Shown here piece by piece: positions 32,801 to 39,616 of a stretch of 46,172 bases of DNA. The number at the start of each line of letters is the position of its first letter. The first letter of the stretch is position 1. The notes beneath the pieces were generated by a model that was not told where the DNA came from, did no database searches, and saw nothing but the letters and a program-made list of their open reading frames with translations. The position numbers and the translations under genes are program-made. The stretch comes from Bacteroidales bacterium (GTDB lineage: Bacteria > Bacteroidota > Bacteroidia > Bacteroidales > Muribaculaceae): contig JAJBUG010000048.1 in the NCBI GenBank assembly GCA_020860515.1, positions 1 through 46,172 of the forward strand, given 5' to 3'.

Positions 32801-34174
32801 GGCGTACATGTCAAGATAATGGCTAATATAGTCGCTTACGGCCTTTGGGTCGATTTTTGACACCTCCAAGCCAGTAGCCTCGGGCGGCGCGGGATGGTTT
32901 TTCTTGCCAGTGAGCGAGTAGCCAAAGCGGTAAATCCGCCAATTGCCCTGTGGAGCCTGCCAATGCAGCACACCCTTGGCATCAACCTGGTCAGTAAGGT
33001 CAATTATGTCAGCCAAAGCTGCACAGCTGGCCTCGTCGGGGGTGAGATTGTCCATCATGTCGTGAGGGGTGGCAAATCCAGCCTTCTCTTCGGCATGGTT
33101 TATTTTTGCCACCGTATATAGCTCCCATTCGGCAATCGGAGTAGCCTGCTTTGGCTTGATTCCATAAAATTCATCATACAGGGCATTGGCCGTGGGATTG
33201 TCAACCACCAGGCGGAAATATCGAGCCGTAGTGGCAGGGAAATCAATGGTTTGCCTATATGTGCCGCCATGCGGTATGTCGCAAATGAAATCAAACTTCT
33301 CGCCGTCCTGACTGGCATAGAGGTGCTTAAGGACCTCGGCATCCTCACAGGCCCATTCATTGCGTACATTGCCGTCAACCACAGCCATCGAGCGCATAGT
33401 CACAGGCTGCGGAAATTCATATTGAATCCAAGCATTTCCCTCGCTGGCACGAGCGGGCAGGTCAGCAGAGTTTACCAGATTGCCGTCGGTCAGCTGCTCA
33501 AGGGTAAAATTGCCGCCACTCGATGTCACCTTGGCCCCTAACTGGGCCAGCGAGACTTCGGCATCAGGCAGGTGCAGTGCCACCACGGCAATGTCGCGGT
33601 ACCACTGCTGGCTTATGTCAGCGGCGGAGAACTCGGTGGCGTTATCAGCCGGCGGCACATTTTGGAAGAAACCAGTAGCGCGGTAAGGCTCGGGGAGCTT
33701 GATTTTTTGCTTCTTGCCATTGCTCTTGACATCCATTTCACGCCAAGTCAGCTTTTTCATGGCTTGCTCAGGCTTGACCCAAGGGCCGCCAGTGTTGCTC
33801 CAGCCGGGCGCACTGGCCACAGCCATTTCCATGCCCAGCGAATCGGCCAAGTCGGTAGCGTAGCGAAAGGCGTCCTTCCAGCCCTCGTCCATATAAATCA
33901 ACCGTTTTTCAACAATCTGAGGCGATACCGTGCCTGCATCAAAGGCATGGAATCCGCCTATGCCTGCTCGATGCATCCACATCAGGTCCTTGCGAATGCC
34001 ATCTCGGGTGACATTGCCATTCATCCAATGCCACCATACCCTGGGGCGAGCCTCCTGCGGCGGGTTGGCGAACCCATCGTAAAGGCTGGTTTGGGCCACA
34101 CCTCCCAGCACACCCAGGATGATGGTCATCGGAACAACTATTTTACTTTTGCAGAAATGAATACTCTTCTTCAT
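29891..34174 (-). CDS. Fusion of GH106 alpha-L-rhamnosidase with C-terminal GH43-like propeller
   Basis: A 1427-residue exported protein. After a signal segment (VVPMTIILGVLGGVAQ), residues about 30-1050 match GH106: the N-terminal SLYDGFANPPQEARPRVWWHWMNG with GGFHAFDAG, the internal YLLIDSYEAGWETW motif, and a galactose-binding-like C-terminal part (GQIAEVWVNGQSCGTVWKTPY). Residues about 1063-1427 (encoded up to ~30988) form a second module: AEWLDTDGKPIQAHGFSVIYS, YYWYGEDKE, DRPHIIRNPRTGKWVCW and YEGGDFDMYVDPKTGKGYIWWER fit a GH43-type five-bladed propeller. GH106 removes terminal alpha-rhamnose; the second module would attack another residue. The alternative GTG start at 34219 lies in tandem repeats and almost at the predicted transcription start, so the ATG at 34174 is used. 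It is the first gene of the minus-strand operon and links to the rha genes. Confidence 0.85.
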   Translation of the reverse strand: MKKSIHFCKSKIVVPMTIILGVLGGVAQTSLYDGFANPPQEARPRVWWHWMNGNVTRDGIRKDLMWMHRAGIGGFHAFDAGTVSPQIVEKRLIYMDEGWKDAFRYATDLADSLGMEMAVASAPGWSNTGGPWVKPEQAMKKLTWREMDVKSNGKKQKIKLPEPYRATGFFQNVPPADNATEFSAADISQQWYRDIAVVALHLPDAEVSLAQLGAKVTSSGGNFTLEQLTDGNLVNSADLPARASEGNAWIQYEFPQPVTMRSMAVVDGNVRNEWACEDAEVLKHLYASQDGEKFDFICDIPHGGTYRQTIDFPATTARYFRLVVDNPTANALYDEFYGIKPKQATPIAEWELYTVAKINHAEEKAGFATPHDMMDNLTPDEASCAALADIIDLTDQVDAKGVLHWQAPQGNWRIYRFGYSLTGKKNHPAPPEATGLEVSKIDPKAVSDYISHYLDMYADATDGKMGDKGLQYLLIDSYEAGWETWCHDMQQQFRARRGYDLLPWLPVLTGQIVESSQKSEQFLKDWRQTIGEMIAEGIYDGIAEAVHQHGMKTYFESHENGRMYLADGMRVKKNTDIPMAAMWALEGAGGANHTMSECDIRESAAVAHIYGQNLVALESFTSNGLANRAYSFAPSNLKPVADLAMSCGVNRFVVHESAHQPVDDKKPGLGLLIFGQWFNRHDTWAEQAKAWTDYLARSSYMLQQGRNVADILYYYGDDNSITGLFANGLPEIPAGYNFDYVNTDALVNAIEAKGGVMTAPSGNAYRVLVLDDNAKSLSAEAAAKIEALAQAGVPVVRDAKYLAARLKDLGIVPDCSAEGLRFVHRSTPSQEIYWLSNRSNQSKQLLAKMRVNGLKPMLWHPETGVAEEISYYQTPTGTVVDLDLVPNDAVFIVFEGEGAEAYQAPKMQERMAAQLYGAWNVVFTDPFGEKFEREFADLKSWTESEDANVKYFSGTASYSQKFSLVKAETGKYVLDLGSVGQIAEVWVNGQSCGTVWKTPYRVDITDALANGNNDIEVRVTNVWANSLIGDKVQGDGKAFPAFDFFSAESPLHPSGLMSVPQIMHLDKPRYTSIRPGAEWLDTDGKPIQAHGFSVIYSPQDKCYYWYGEDKERTVEGSNVWTYGVRCYRSTDFYNWEDMGHLIMPDTADVHSPLHYSQGLDRPHIIRNPRTGKWVCWIKNLSDETQFYTILQADRFIGPYTVVNPGYKPNGYEGGDFDMYVDPKTGKGYIWWERPHWELMTAELNRDFTAVSDKMAHNYVGQIPPYTREAPTHFERKGRHYLFSSGTSGYYPNESLLSIFTDYLGKYDSLGNPHPSDSTHTSFFSQITDVVKIPGKKDLYVACADRWMPQIVDTHEAEGEWQRISDRFVGHQPNEINHNPVEIMDRSAIVREGWDVTRGARYVWLPIRFDGDMPVIEWLDEWKLEDYE

Positions 34175-34219
34175 GATAATGCCTTCATGATAATGATTCG
34201 CGTGATAATGATTTTTCAC
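34172..34219 (-). repeat. Tandem repeat in the leader of the GH106 gene
   Basis: On the coding strand the words CATTATCAC, CATTATCATG and CATTATCATG lie 15-18 bp apart just before and including the ATG at 34174 (plus-strand words TGATAATG). Read as protein this would give a repetitive NHYH peptide, an unlikely N-terminus, which supports treating it as untranslated leader. Confidence 0.65.
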
Positions 34220-34223
34220 GATG

Positions 34224-34231
34224 CAAAATTA
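34224..34231 (-). promoter_or_regulatory. -7 promoter box of the GH106-GH43-GH43-GH3 operon
   Basis: On the minus strand TAATTTTG matches the consensus. Transcription would start near 34219-34220, giving a leader of about 45 nt made largely of the repeats. No good -33 element was seen. Confidence 0.5.
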
Positions 34232-34375
34232 CAACACTCGCCCCCCAATGTTGTAATCAATAAATACTCAATTCTTAACTTTTGGAACAAAAGTAGCCCT
34301 TTTCACTGACCAGCAGCCCAAGCAACATTTTATTTCATAAACAAACACAAAATTTATTAGAGTCTTTTATGGGTA

Positions 34376-34410
34376 TAAAAAGCAGGCTGGGGCGGAGCCT
34401 CAGCCTGCTT
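34376..34410 (-). terminator. Rho-independent terminator of the ammonium transporter gene
   Basis: On the minus strand AAGCAGGCTG pairs with CAGCCTGCTT (10 bp, 11-nt GC-rich loop) and is followed by TTTATA, 19 bp after the stop codon. Confidence 0.8.
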
Positions 34411-34428
34411 GGTGTAACGGGGAAAGAT

Positions 34429-35865
34429 TTATTCCATTTTGCGGTACCAGTCGGAAATTGACATTGAATCGTCTTCTACGATGCCGGTGCCGGCTTCAGG
34501 GCCGTATTCTTCGTCGTGCTGGCTCTTGTCGAGGCCGACCTCTTCGCTGTGGCGCGACACACGCATCGGGATAATCTTATTGGTAATCCAATACAGAGCG
34601 TAACTCATGCCGAAGGTGTAGGCAAACACTATGAGCAGCACGATAATATGGTTCCAGAAGAAATGCCAGTGCGAGATGATGTCAGGATTTTGACTGGCAA
34701 AGAAATCATAAGCAAAGATGCCAGTGAGCACTGTGCCGAGAATGCCACCCAGACCGTGGGTAGGGAATACGTCGAGAGCATCGTCGAGCATGTGAGAATA
34801 GCCCTTCCAAGCCACGGCCAAATTGCAGCAAATAGTGATTGCGAACGATATGAAAATGCTTTGGCCCACAGTTACCCAGCCCGCACAGGGGGTAATGGCA
34901 ACCAAGCCAACCACTGCGCCGATGGCAGCACCCATGGCCGAAGGCTTGTGGCCGCGCATGGCATCAATCACTACCCAGGTAATCATTGCGGTGGCAGCCG
35001 CAGTGTTAGTGTTGAGGAATGCCGAAACGGCGATGCCGTCGGCTGCCAGCGAGCTGCCGCCATTGAATCCGAACCAGCCGAGCCAAAGCAGAGCAGCTCC
35101 AAGCAGCACATAAGGCACATTGGCCGGTTTGGCCGCATCCTTGCTGGGGCGACGCTTGCCTAAGAATAGTGCGCCAGCCAAGGCTGCAATACCCGAAGCC
35201 GCATGCACCACAATGCCACCAGCAAAATCATGCACATCCATCATGCCAAAGAGGCCCTCGGGATGCCACGTGCAGTGGGCCAATGGGCAATATACCACTA
35301 CAACCCACAAAGCCATGAACAGCAAGTAGGCCGAAAAACGCACGCGCTCAGCAAACGAGCCAGTGATAAGCGAAGGGGTGATGATGGCGAATTTCATCTG
35401 AAACAGGGCGAACAGAGCCAAGGGAATCGTAGTAGTAGCCAAGCCTATCTGCGACAGTGCAGGATTGTCAGGATTGGTAACGTTGTCAACGCCCACGTGG
35501 TCGAACATAAAGAAGTCGGCCGGATTGCCAATAATATGCCACACATCATTTCCGAAGGCCAGTCCAAAGCCAAACACTACCCAAATCACGCTCACGAAGC
35601 CCATCACTATGAAGCTTTGCAGCATGGTGGAAATCACATTCTTTACCTTGACCATGCCGCCATAGAAGAACGACAGACCTGGGGTCATCATCAACACGAA
35701 GATAGTGGCTGTGATCATCCACGCCACATTGGCGTAGAGATGCTCGTTGGCCATGTCAAACTGACCGGCTCTCGGGGTGGCGAAGAGGCCCAGAATACTG
35801 AACCCAAGCATGACGATGAAGAGCGCCAGCCATCCCATTTGGATCTTTCTACCTTTTACTGTCAT
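34429..35865 (-). CDS. amt: Ammonium transporter, Amt family
   Basis: A 478-residue inner-membrane channel. N-terminal hydrophobic helix followed by the Amt signature region MTPGLSFFYGGMVKVKNV, then about eleven helices. Conserved pore segments are FAGGIVVHAASGIAALAGALFLG (first pore His) and HGLGGILGTVLTGIF (second pore His). The C-terminal tail of about 55 residues (ISDWYRKME end) is cytoplasmic and would contact a PII protein. Amt genes in Bacteroidetes often pair with a PII gene (glnK); none is adjacent here. It is monocistronic, with a terminator downstream and a -7 box (TAAGTTTG, 35871-35878 on the minus strand) only 5 bp before the ATG, implying an almost leaderless mRNA. ATG at 35838 is an alternative start. 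Regulation is probably by nitrogen status. Confidence 0.95.
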   Translation of the reverse strand: MTVKGRKIQMGWLALFIVMLGFSILGLFATPRAGQFDMANEHLYANVAWMITATIFVLMMTPGLSFFYGGMVKVKNVISTMLQSFIVMGFVSVIWVVFGFGLAFGNDVWHIIGNPADFFMFDHVGVDNVTNPDNPALSQIGLATTTIPLALFALFQMKFAIITPSLITGSFAERVRFSAYLLFMALWVVVVYCPLAHCTWHPEGLFGMMDVHDFAGGIVVHAASGIAALAGALFLGKRRPSKDAAKPANVPYVLLGAALLWLGWFGFNGGSSLAADGIAVSAFLNTNTAAATAMITWVVIDAMRGHKPSAMGAAIGAVVGLVAITPCAGWVTVGQSIFISFAITICCNLAVAWKGYSHMLDDALDVFPTHGLGGILGTVLTGIFAYDFFASQNPDIISHWHFFWNHIIVLLIVFAYTFGMSYALYWITNKIIPMRVSRHSEEVGLDKSQHDEEYGPEAGTGIVEDDSMSISDWYRKME

Positions 35866-36084
35866 AGTTGCAAACTTAAATTGTACCTAAAAATATATAA
35901 TAAAACCTTAGAAATTTGACACTTGATGGGATTCACATCCGACAAATGTCTACCTATTGGCGGCAAACGAAAGAAATTTGCCACGGTTAGACACTGCAAA
36001 GTAACAAATAAATATTCACTTAACCAAATTTTGCACCAATTTTCTTTAAAAAATTAAATTTTATGACTTTTTTCTTGATTTTTA

Positions 36085-36116
36085 TTTGAACATGTGACAA
36101 ATAATGTATAAATTTG
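36085..36116 (+). promoter_or_regulatory. Promoter of proBA
   Basis: TTTG (36085-36088), a 20-bp spacer and TAAATTTG (36109-36116) match the Bacteroidetes -33/-7 consensus closely. The start of transcription is predicted near 36121, giving a leader of about 80 nt. Confidence 0.75.
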
Positions 36117-36128
36117 CAATCGTGAAAA

Positions 36129-36184
36129 ACCGTCGAAGACGGTGAATAGGGATAACCCCACAATGGATCACCGTCGAAGACGGT
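36129..36184 (+). promoter_or_regulatory. Twin identical hairpins in the proB leader
   Basis: ACCGTC-GAA-GACGGT occurs at 36129-36143 and, identically, at 36170-36184 (41 bp apart), each a 6-bp stem with a GAA triloop. Between them GGGATAACCCC can form a third small hairpin. All lie in the predicted 5' untranslated region. They could be RNA- or protein-binding sites for proline-linked control, or REP-like insertions. Confidence 0.6.
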
Positions 36185-36202
36185 GAACATAACCTATATT
36201 TT

Positions 36203-36988
36203 ATGAATAAACCTCACCGAATAGCAGTAAAGATTGGCAGCAATGTGCTTACGCGCGCTGACGGCACCCTGGATGTGACGCGAATGTCATGCCTGGTCGA
36301 CCAAGTGGCCGACTTGCGTCGCAGCGGCATCGAAGTGATAATGATCTCATCGGGCGCTGTAGCCAGCGGCCGAAGCGAACTCCGCCATCTCCCCTTGGCA
36401 GAGATGGACGAGGTGGGTGAGCGTCAGCTCTTTTCAGCCGTAGGTCAAGCTAAGCTCATAGATCGATATTATGAGCTGTTTCGCGAACATGGGCTACATG
36501 TAGGCCAGGTGCTGACAATGAAGGAAAACTTCTCATCGCCCCTCCACTGCCAAAATCAGAAGAATTGCATCTCGGTGATGCTCCACAATGGGGTGGTGCC
36601 AATCGTAAACGAAAACGACACCGTGGCTATCACCGAACTGATGTTCACCGACAACGACGAGCTATCAGGCCTTATAGCTGAGATGATGGAGGTTGATGCC
36701 TTGATTATCCTGAGCAACATCGATGGTATTTATGATGGAAACCCTGCCCAGCCTGGAGCTAAGGTGATTCGAGAAGTTGCTCCGGGTAAAGATTTGAGCG
36801 AATACATACAGTCCACTAAGTCAGGAGCGGGCCGAGGAGGAATGGTCACCAAATACAATATAGCCCGGCAAGTGGCCAACCATGGCATAGCGGTGACTAT
36901 AGCCAATGGCAAGCGCGATGGAGTGTTGACTGATTTGATACTGCATCCTGAGAAGGATGTGGTATGCACCAGATTTCTTTGTGGTTGA
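36203..36988 (+). CDS. proB: Glutamate 5-kinase (PUA-less form)
   Basis: A 261-residue cytoplasmic amino-acid kinase, first step of proline synthesis: ATP plus glutamate gives gamma-glutamyl phosphate. Motifs are HRIAVKIGSNVLTRADG (phosphate loop), VIMISSGAVASG, PIVNENDTVAITELMFTDNDELSG and STKSGAGRGGMVTKYNIA (nucleotide-binding region). The E. coli enzyme has about 367 residues with a C-terminal PUA domain; this one lacks it, as many short ProB enzymes do. It is followed by proA after a gap with direct repeats. Feedback inhibition by proline is expected from the family. Confidence 0.95.
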   Translation: MNKPHRIAVKIGSNVLTRADGTLDVTRMSCLVDQVADLRRSGIEVIMISSGAVASGRSELRHLPLAEMDEVGERQLFSAVGQAKLIDRYYELFREHGLHVGQVLTMKENFSSPLHCQNQKNCISVMLHNGVVPIVNENDTVAITELMFTDNDELSGLIAEMMEVDALIILSNIDGIYDGNPAQPGAKVIREVAPGKDLSEYIQSTKSGAGRGGMVTKYNIARQVANHGIAVTIANGKRDGVLTDLILHPEKDVVCTRFLCG

Positions 36989-37036
36989 TGTGCCACAGGT
37001 CATGGAAATTAGAAAGGTTGATGTGCCGCAGGTCAC
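36983..37036 (+). repeat. Direct repeat spanning the proB stop codon
   Basis: GGTTGATGTGCCRCAGGTCA occurs at 36983-37002 and 37017-37036 (34-bp period, one difference). The first copy contains the proB TGA stop (36986-36988). It appears to be a small local duplication in the proB-proA spacer. Confidence 0.75.
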
Positions 37037-37093
37037 TGACCCGCGGCTCCTAAATAGGTAAGCCTGATGAATTTTAAGGAAAATAATAAAAGT

Positions 37094-38332
37094 ATGAATG
37101 ATTTGATTTTGGCAAAGGCGGCTGCAAGGCAGCTGCTTAATTATTCTGATAAGCAAATTAATAGTCTGCTGCTGAAAGTGGCTGATGAGATAGAGGCGAA
37201 TATCGACACCTTATTGGAGGCCAATGCCAAGGACTTAGAGCGAATGGATCCTGCCGACCCAAAATATGACAGACTTAAGCTTACTCCTGACCGCTTGCGA
37301 GGCATTGCTAATGACATGCGCCATGTGGCAGAGTTGCCATCACCCTTGGGTGTTGTGCAGCAGGATCGCACTTTGCCCAACGGACTGCATTTGCAGCGAG
37401 TCTCCGTGCCATTTGGGGTGATAGGAGTGATTTATGAGGCTCGCCCGAATGTCACCTTCGATGTGTTCGGCCTTTGCGTCAAGGCAGGCAGTGCTTGCGT
37501 GCTCAAGGGCGGCAGTGATGCCATGAATTCCAATAGGGCAGCCGTGGACTTGATAAAAAATGTTCTCATTCGAGAACGCTTTCCAGAGGATGCGGTCACT
37601 TTGCTTACGGGCGATCACGAGGTGACCCGCCAAATGCTTGATGCCCGAGGATTGGTAGATGTGATTATTCCGCGTGGCGGACGAAAGCTTATTGATTATG
37701 TGCGAGAAAATGCCAAGGTGCCTGTTATTGAGACAGGCGCAGGCGTGTGCCACACATATTTCGATGCCAGTGGCGATTTGGAAATGGGCAAAGCTATAAT
37801 CAACAATGCCAAGACACGCCGAGTGAGCGTATGCAATGCCCTCGATTGCCTGATAATCCATAGAGACCGCTTAAATGATTTGTCTAAGCTCTGCGCACCG
37901 TTGGCTAAAAGCCAGGTCGTCATCTATGCCGATGACTTGGCCAATAATGCACTTAAGGATAAATACCCTTTCTTGGAATATGCCCACGATGAAGAAATCT
38001 TTGGTACAGAGTTTATGGACTATAAGATGGCTATCCGCACTGTGGATAACATTGATCAGGCTCTTGAGCATATAGCCAAGTATGGCTCAGGCCACAGCGA
38101 AGCTATCATTGCCGATGACACTGAGGCGGCTCTCAAATTCCAACAGATGGTAGATGCCGCGTGCGTCTATCACAATGCTCCTACCTCCTTCACTGATGGA
38201 GCCCAATTCGGCTTGGGAGCCGAAATAGGCATATCCACCCAGAAGCTTCATGCCCGGGGGCCGATGGGCCTGGCCGAAATCACCACTTACAAATGGCTGA
38301 TTTCAGGCAATGGGCAGATAAGGCCCAAGTGA
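37094..38332 (+). CDS. proA: Gamma-glutamyl phosphate reductase
   Basis: A 412-residue cytoplasmic aldehyde-dehydrogenase-fold enzyme, second step of proline synthesis: NADPH reduces gamma-glutamyl phosphate to glutamate semialdehyde. Motifs are [38 protein letters not shown], the catalytic cysteine region [14 protein letters not shown], and [32 protein letters not shown] at the end. The length agrees with E. coli ProA (417). The start at 37094 ([15 protein letters not shown]) gives a normal family N-terminus; ATG at 37067 would add nine residues. It is co-directional with proB, 105 bp apart, and ends 5 bp from the convergent stop of the membrane-protein gene at 38338. Confidence 0.95.
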   Translation: MNDLILAKAAARQLLNYSDKQINSLLLKVADEIEANIDTLLEANAKDLERMDPADPKYDRLKLTPDRLRGIANDMRHVAELPSPLGVVQQDRTLPNGLHLQRVSVPFGVIGVIYEARPNVTFDVFGLCVKAGSACVLKGGSDAMNSNRAAVDLIKNVLIRERFPEDAVTLLTGDHEVTRQMLDARGLVDVIIPRGGRKLIDYVRENAKVPVIETGAGVCHTYFDASGDLEMGKAIINNAKTRRVSVCNALDCLIIHRDRLNDLSKLCAPLAKSQVVIYADDLANNALKDKYPFLEYAHDEEIFGTEFMDYKMAIRTVDNIDQALEHIAKYGSGHSEAIIADDTEAALKFQQMVDAACVYHNAPTSFTDGAQFGLGAEIGISTQKLHARGPMGLAEITTYKWLISGNGQIRPK

Positions 38333-38337
38333 CCCGC

Positions 38338-38973
38338 CTATTTAATCGTGGAATATAGGGAATCTGCGGCTGCTTGGTAGGGACCCGAAGCAGTGCGGAA
38401 ATTTACGAGTAGGGCACGAGCTACTTTGGCGCTGTCAAGAGCCATAAGCAGGTTGATGCGTCGCCAGGTCACTTCATAGAGGTCGGCTTGAGCCACTTCG
38501 AGTTTGTACTGCGCCTCTTCGGCCAGCTGCATTCTGAGTTGGGGCGTGAGCATAGAGTCCATGGGAAGTTGAGATGACAGATTTAGAGTAGCTATCTGGC
38601 TTTGTAGCGATAAGGTGAGAGAGTCGGCCAAAGCCAAGGCCTTGTCATAATTCCGCTGGGTGATGAAAGAATCCAGCGACTGGCATGGGTCAACGCCGCC
38701 GCGCACATAGGCGGTCTCAAATTCAGGCATCACGAATTGAGGATGCGAGGAATTGTGCACAATTATCTTGACTACAAAAAATGCCACTGCCAAGCAAGCC
38801 GCAGCGCTGAGGCCGATGGCCAGGTTGCGCCATAGGCGAGGGAAGCGGTCGAGGAATGAGGACTGAGCCTGCATTTGTCGCACGCGTGCAAATTTCGCTT
38901 GCCTGTCGACCAGGGCCGAGGCAATCATTTTTTCCAATCGTTTATCTAATGAGTCGGTGTGAGTATTAGGCAT
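38338..38973 (-). CDS. Single-pass membrane protein, probable anti-sigma factor
   Basis: A 211-residue protein not recognised by family. Residues 1-53 are hydrophilic and basic near the end (RFPRLWRN), followed by one hydrophobic helix (LAIGLSAAACLAVAFFVVKIIV) and a ~135-residue helical outer part with TPR-like character (SLDSFITQRNYDKALALADSL). By the positive-inside rule the N-terminus is cytoplasmic and the C-terminus periplasmic, the topology of transmembrane anti-sigma factors. The ATG at 38973 overlaps the sigma-factor stop (38966) by 8 nt, so it is translationally coupled to the sigma gene; the upstream in-frame start at 39066 would lie inside that gene. Anti-sigma function is inferred only from position, topology and coupling. 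It ends in TAG. Confidence 0.6.
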   Translation of the reverse strand: MPNTHTDSLDKRLEKMIASALVDRQAKFARVRQMQAQSSFLDRFPRLWRNLAIGLSAAACLAVAFFVVKIIVHNSSHPQFVMPEFETAYVRGGVDPCQSLDSFITQRNYDKALALADSLTLSLQSQIATLNLSSQLPMDSMLTPQLRMQLAEEAQYKLEVAQADLYEVTWRRINLLMALDSAKVARALLVNFRTASGPYQAAADSLYSTIK

Positions 38974-39616
38974 AAGGGCGAGTGTTGATTTTGTGTTTTT
39001 TGAATTGGTACAAGATTCGGCTTTTGAGTTGAGCCAGGCATTTAGCCTTGGCTGTTTTTGTGCCATTGTAAGTATGATTCTCCTTGCGCAGAGCCATGAT
39101 TTCGTCCAGGCTTTTGCCCTCGAAGTAGAATAGAGTAAGGATTTCGCGGCATCGTGGCGGCATCGAGTTGACGCATTGCTCCACGATCTGCTCAGCCGTT
39201 AGGTCGGGCAATTCATCCGACGGTTCTTGATCTCGGCTTGCCGCCTGATCCACATATATTGCCTCTTGCCGCTCCATCTCATAGTTGCTGTATTTTGCCA
39301 CAGCCATCAGATAGGTAAGCAAGCTGGCGGTGAACCGTCGTGGCCGACCTTGAGTGTCAGTGCGCCAGAGTTGATTGTCACGAATAAATATTTTGTGGGA
39401 TGTTATTTCCATCCATACCTTTACGAATGTCTCCTGAAACACATCATTCTCTGTCACAGCTCTGGATTCGGCATTTGTAATCACCGAGCTGTAATGTTGG
39501 CGGAAATAGGCGTAGCATCGGTCGAAAAATGCCTTTTCCACTTCGGCGTCACCCATCTGCAAACCTGTCACGATTTCCAGATCCGAGAGGCTTTTATGTC
39601 GGAATAGCCGAGCCAT
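38966..39616 (-). CDS. Sigma-70-family (ECF-type) RNA polymerase sigma factor
   Basis: A 216-residue cytoplasmic sigma factor. Region 2 is in VIT...NDVFQETFVKVWMEI (the -10-binding helix pattern), followed by a long insert (DNQLWRTDTQGRPRRFTASLLTYL), and region 4 is MPPRCREILTLFYFEGKSLDEIMA with a helix-turn-helix and the basic tail LKSRILYQFKKHK. It would direct polymerase to a small regulon. Its ATG overlaps the TGA of the CHAT gene (39616-39618) in an ATGA junction, and its stop overlaps the next gene. Direct coupling to two proteases and a membrane protein suggests activity controlled by proteolysis. Targets are unknown. Confidence 0.88.
   Translation of the reverse strand: MARLFRHKSLSDLEIVTGLQMGDAEVEKAFFDRCYAYFRQHYSSVITNAESRAVTENDVFQETFVKVWMEITSHKIFIRDNQLWRTDTQGRPRRFTASLLTYLMAVAKYSNYEMERQEAIYVDQAASRDQEPSDELPDLTAEQIVEQCVNSMPPRCREILTLFYFEGKSLDEIMALRKENHTYNGTKTAKAKCLAQLKSRILYQFKKHKINTRPYA

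Larger units (their letters stand above)
35866..36202. other. Intergenic region between amt and proB
   Basis: A 337-bp divergent region without a gene. It holds the amt -7 box (35871-35878), a nested inverted repeat at 35947-35993 (TGTCTACC with GGTTAGACA outside, GGCAAA with TTTGCC inside), an AT-rich stretch, the proB promoter (TTTG 36085-36088, 20-bp spacer, TAAATTTG 36109-36116) and the proB leader with twin hairpins. Confidence 0.6.

Noticed and set aside
34219..34219. GTG at 34219 as start of the GH106 protein
   Set aside because: It would add a repetitive NHYH stretch before the signal peptide and nearly coincides with the predicted transcription start.
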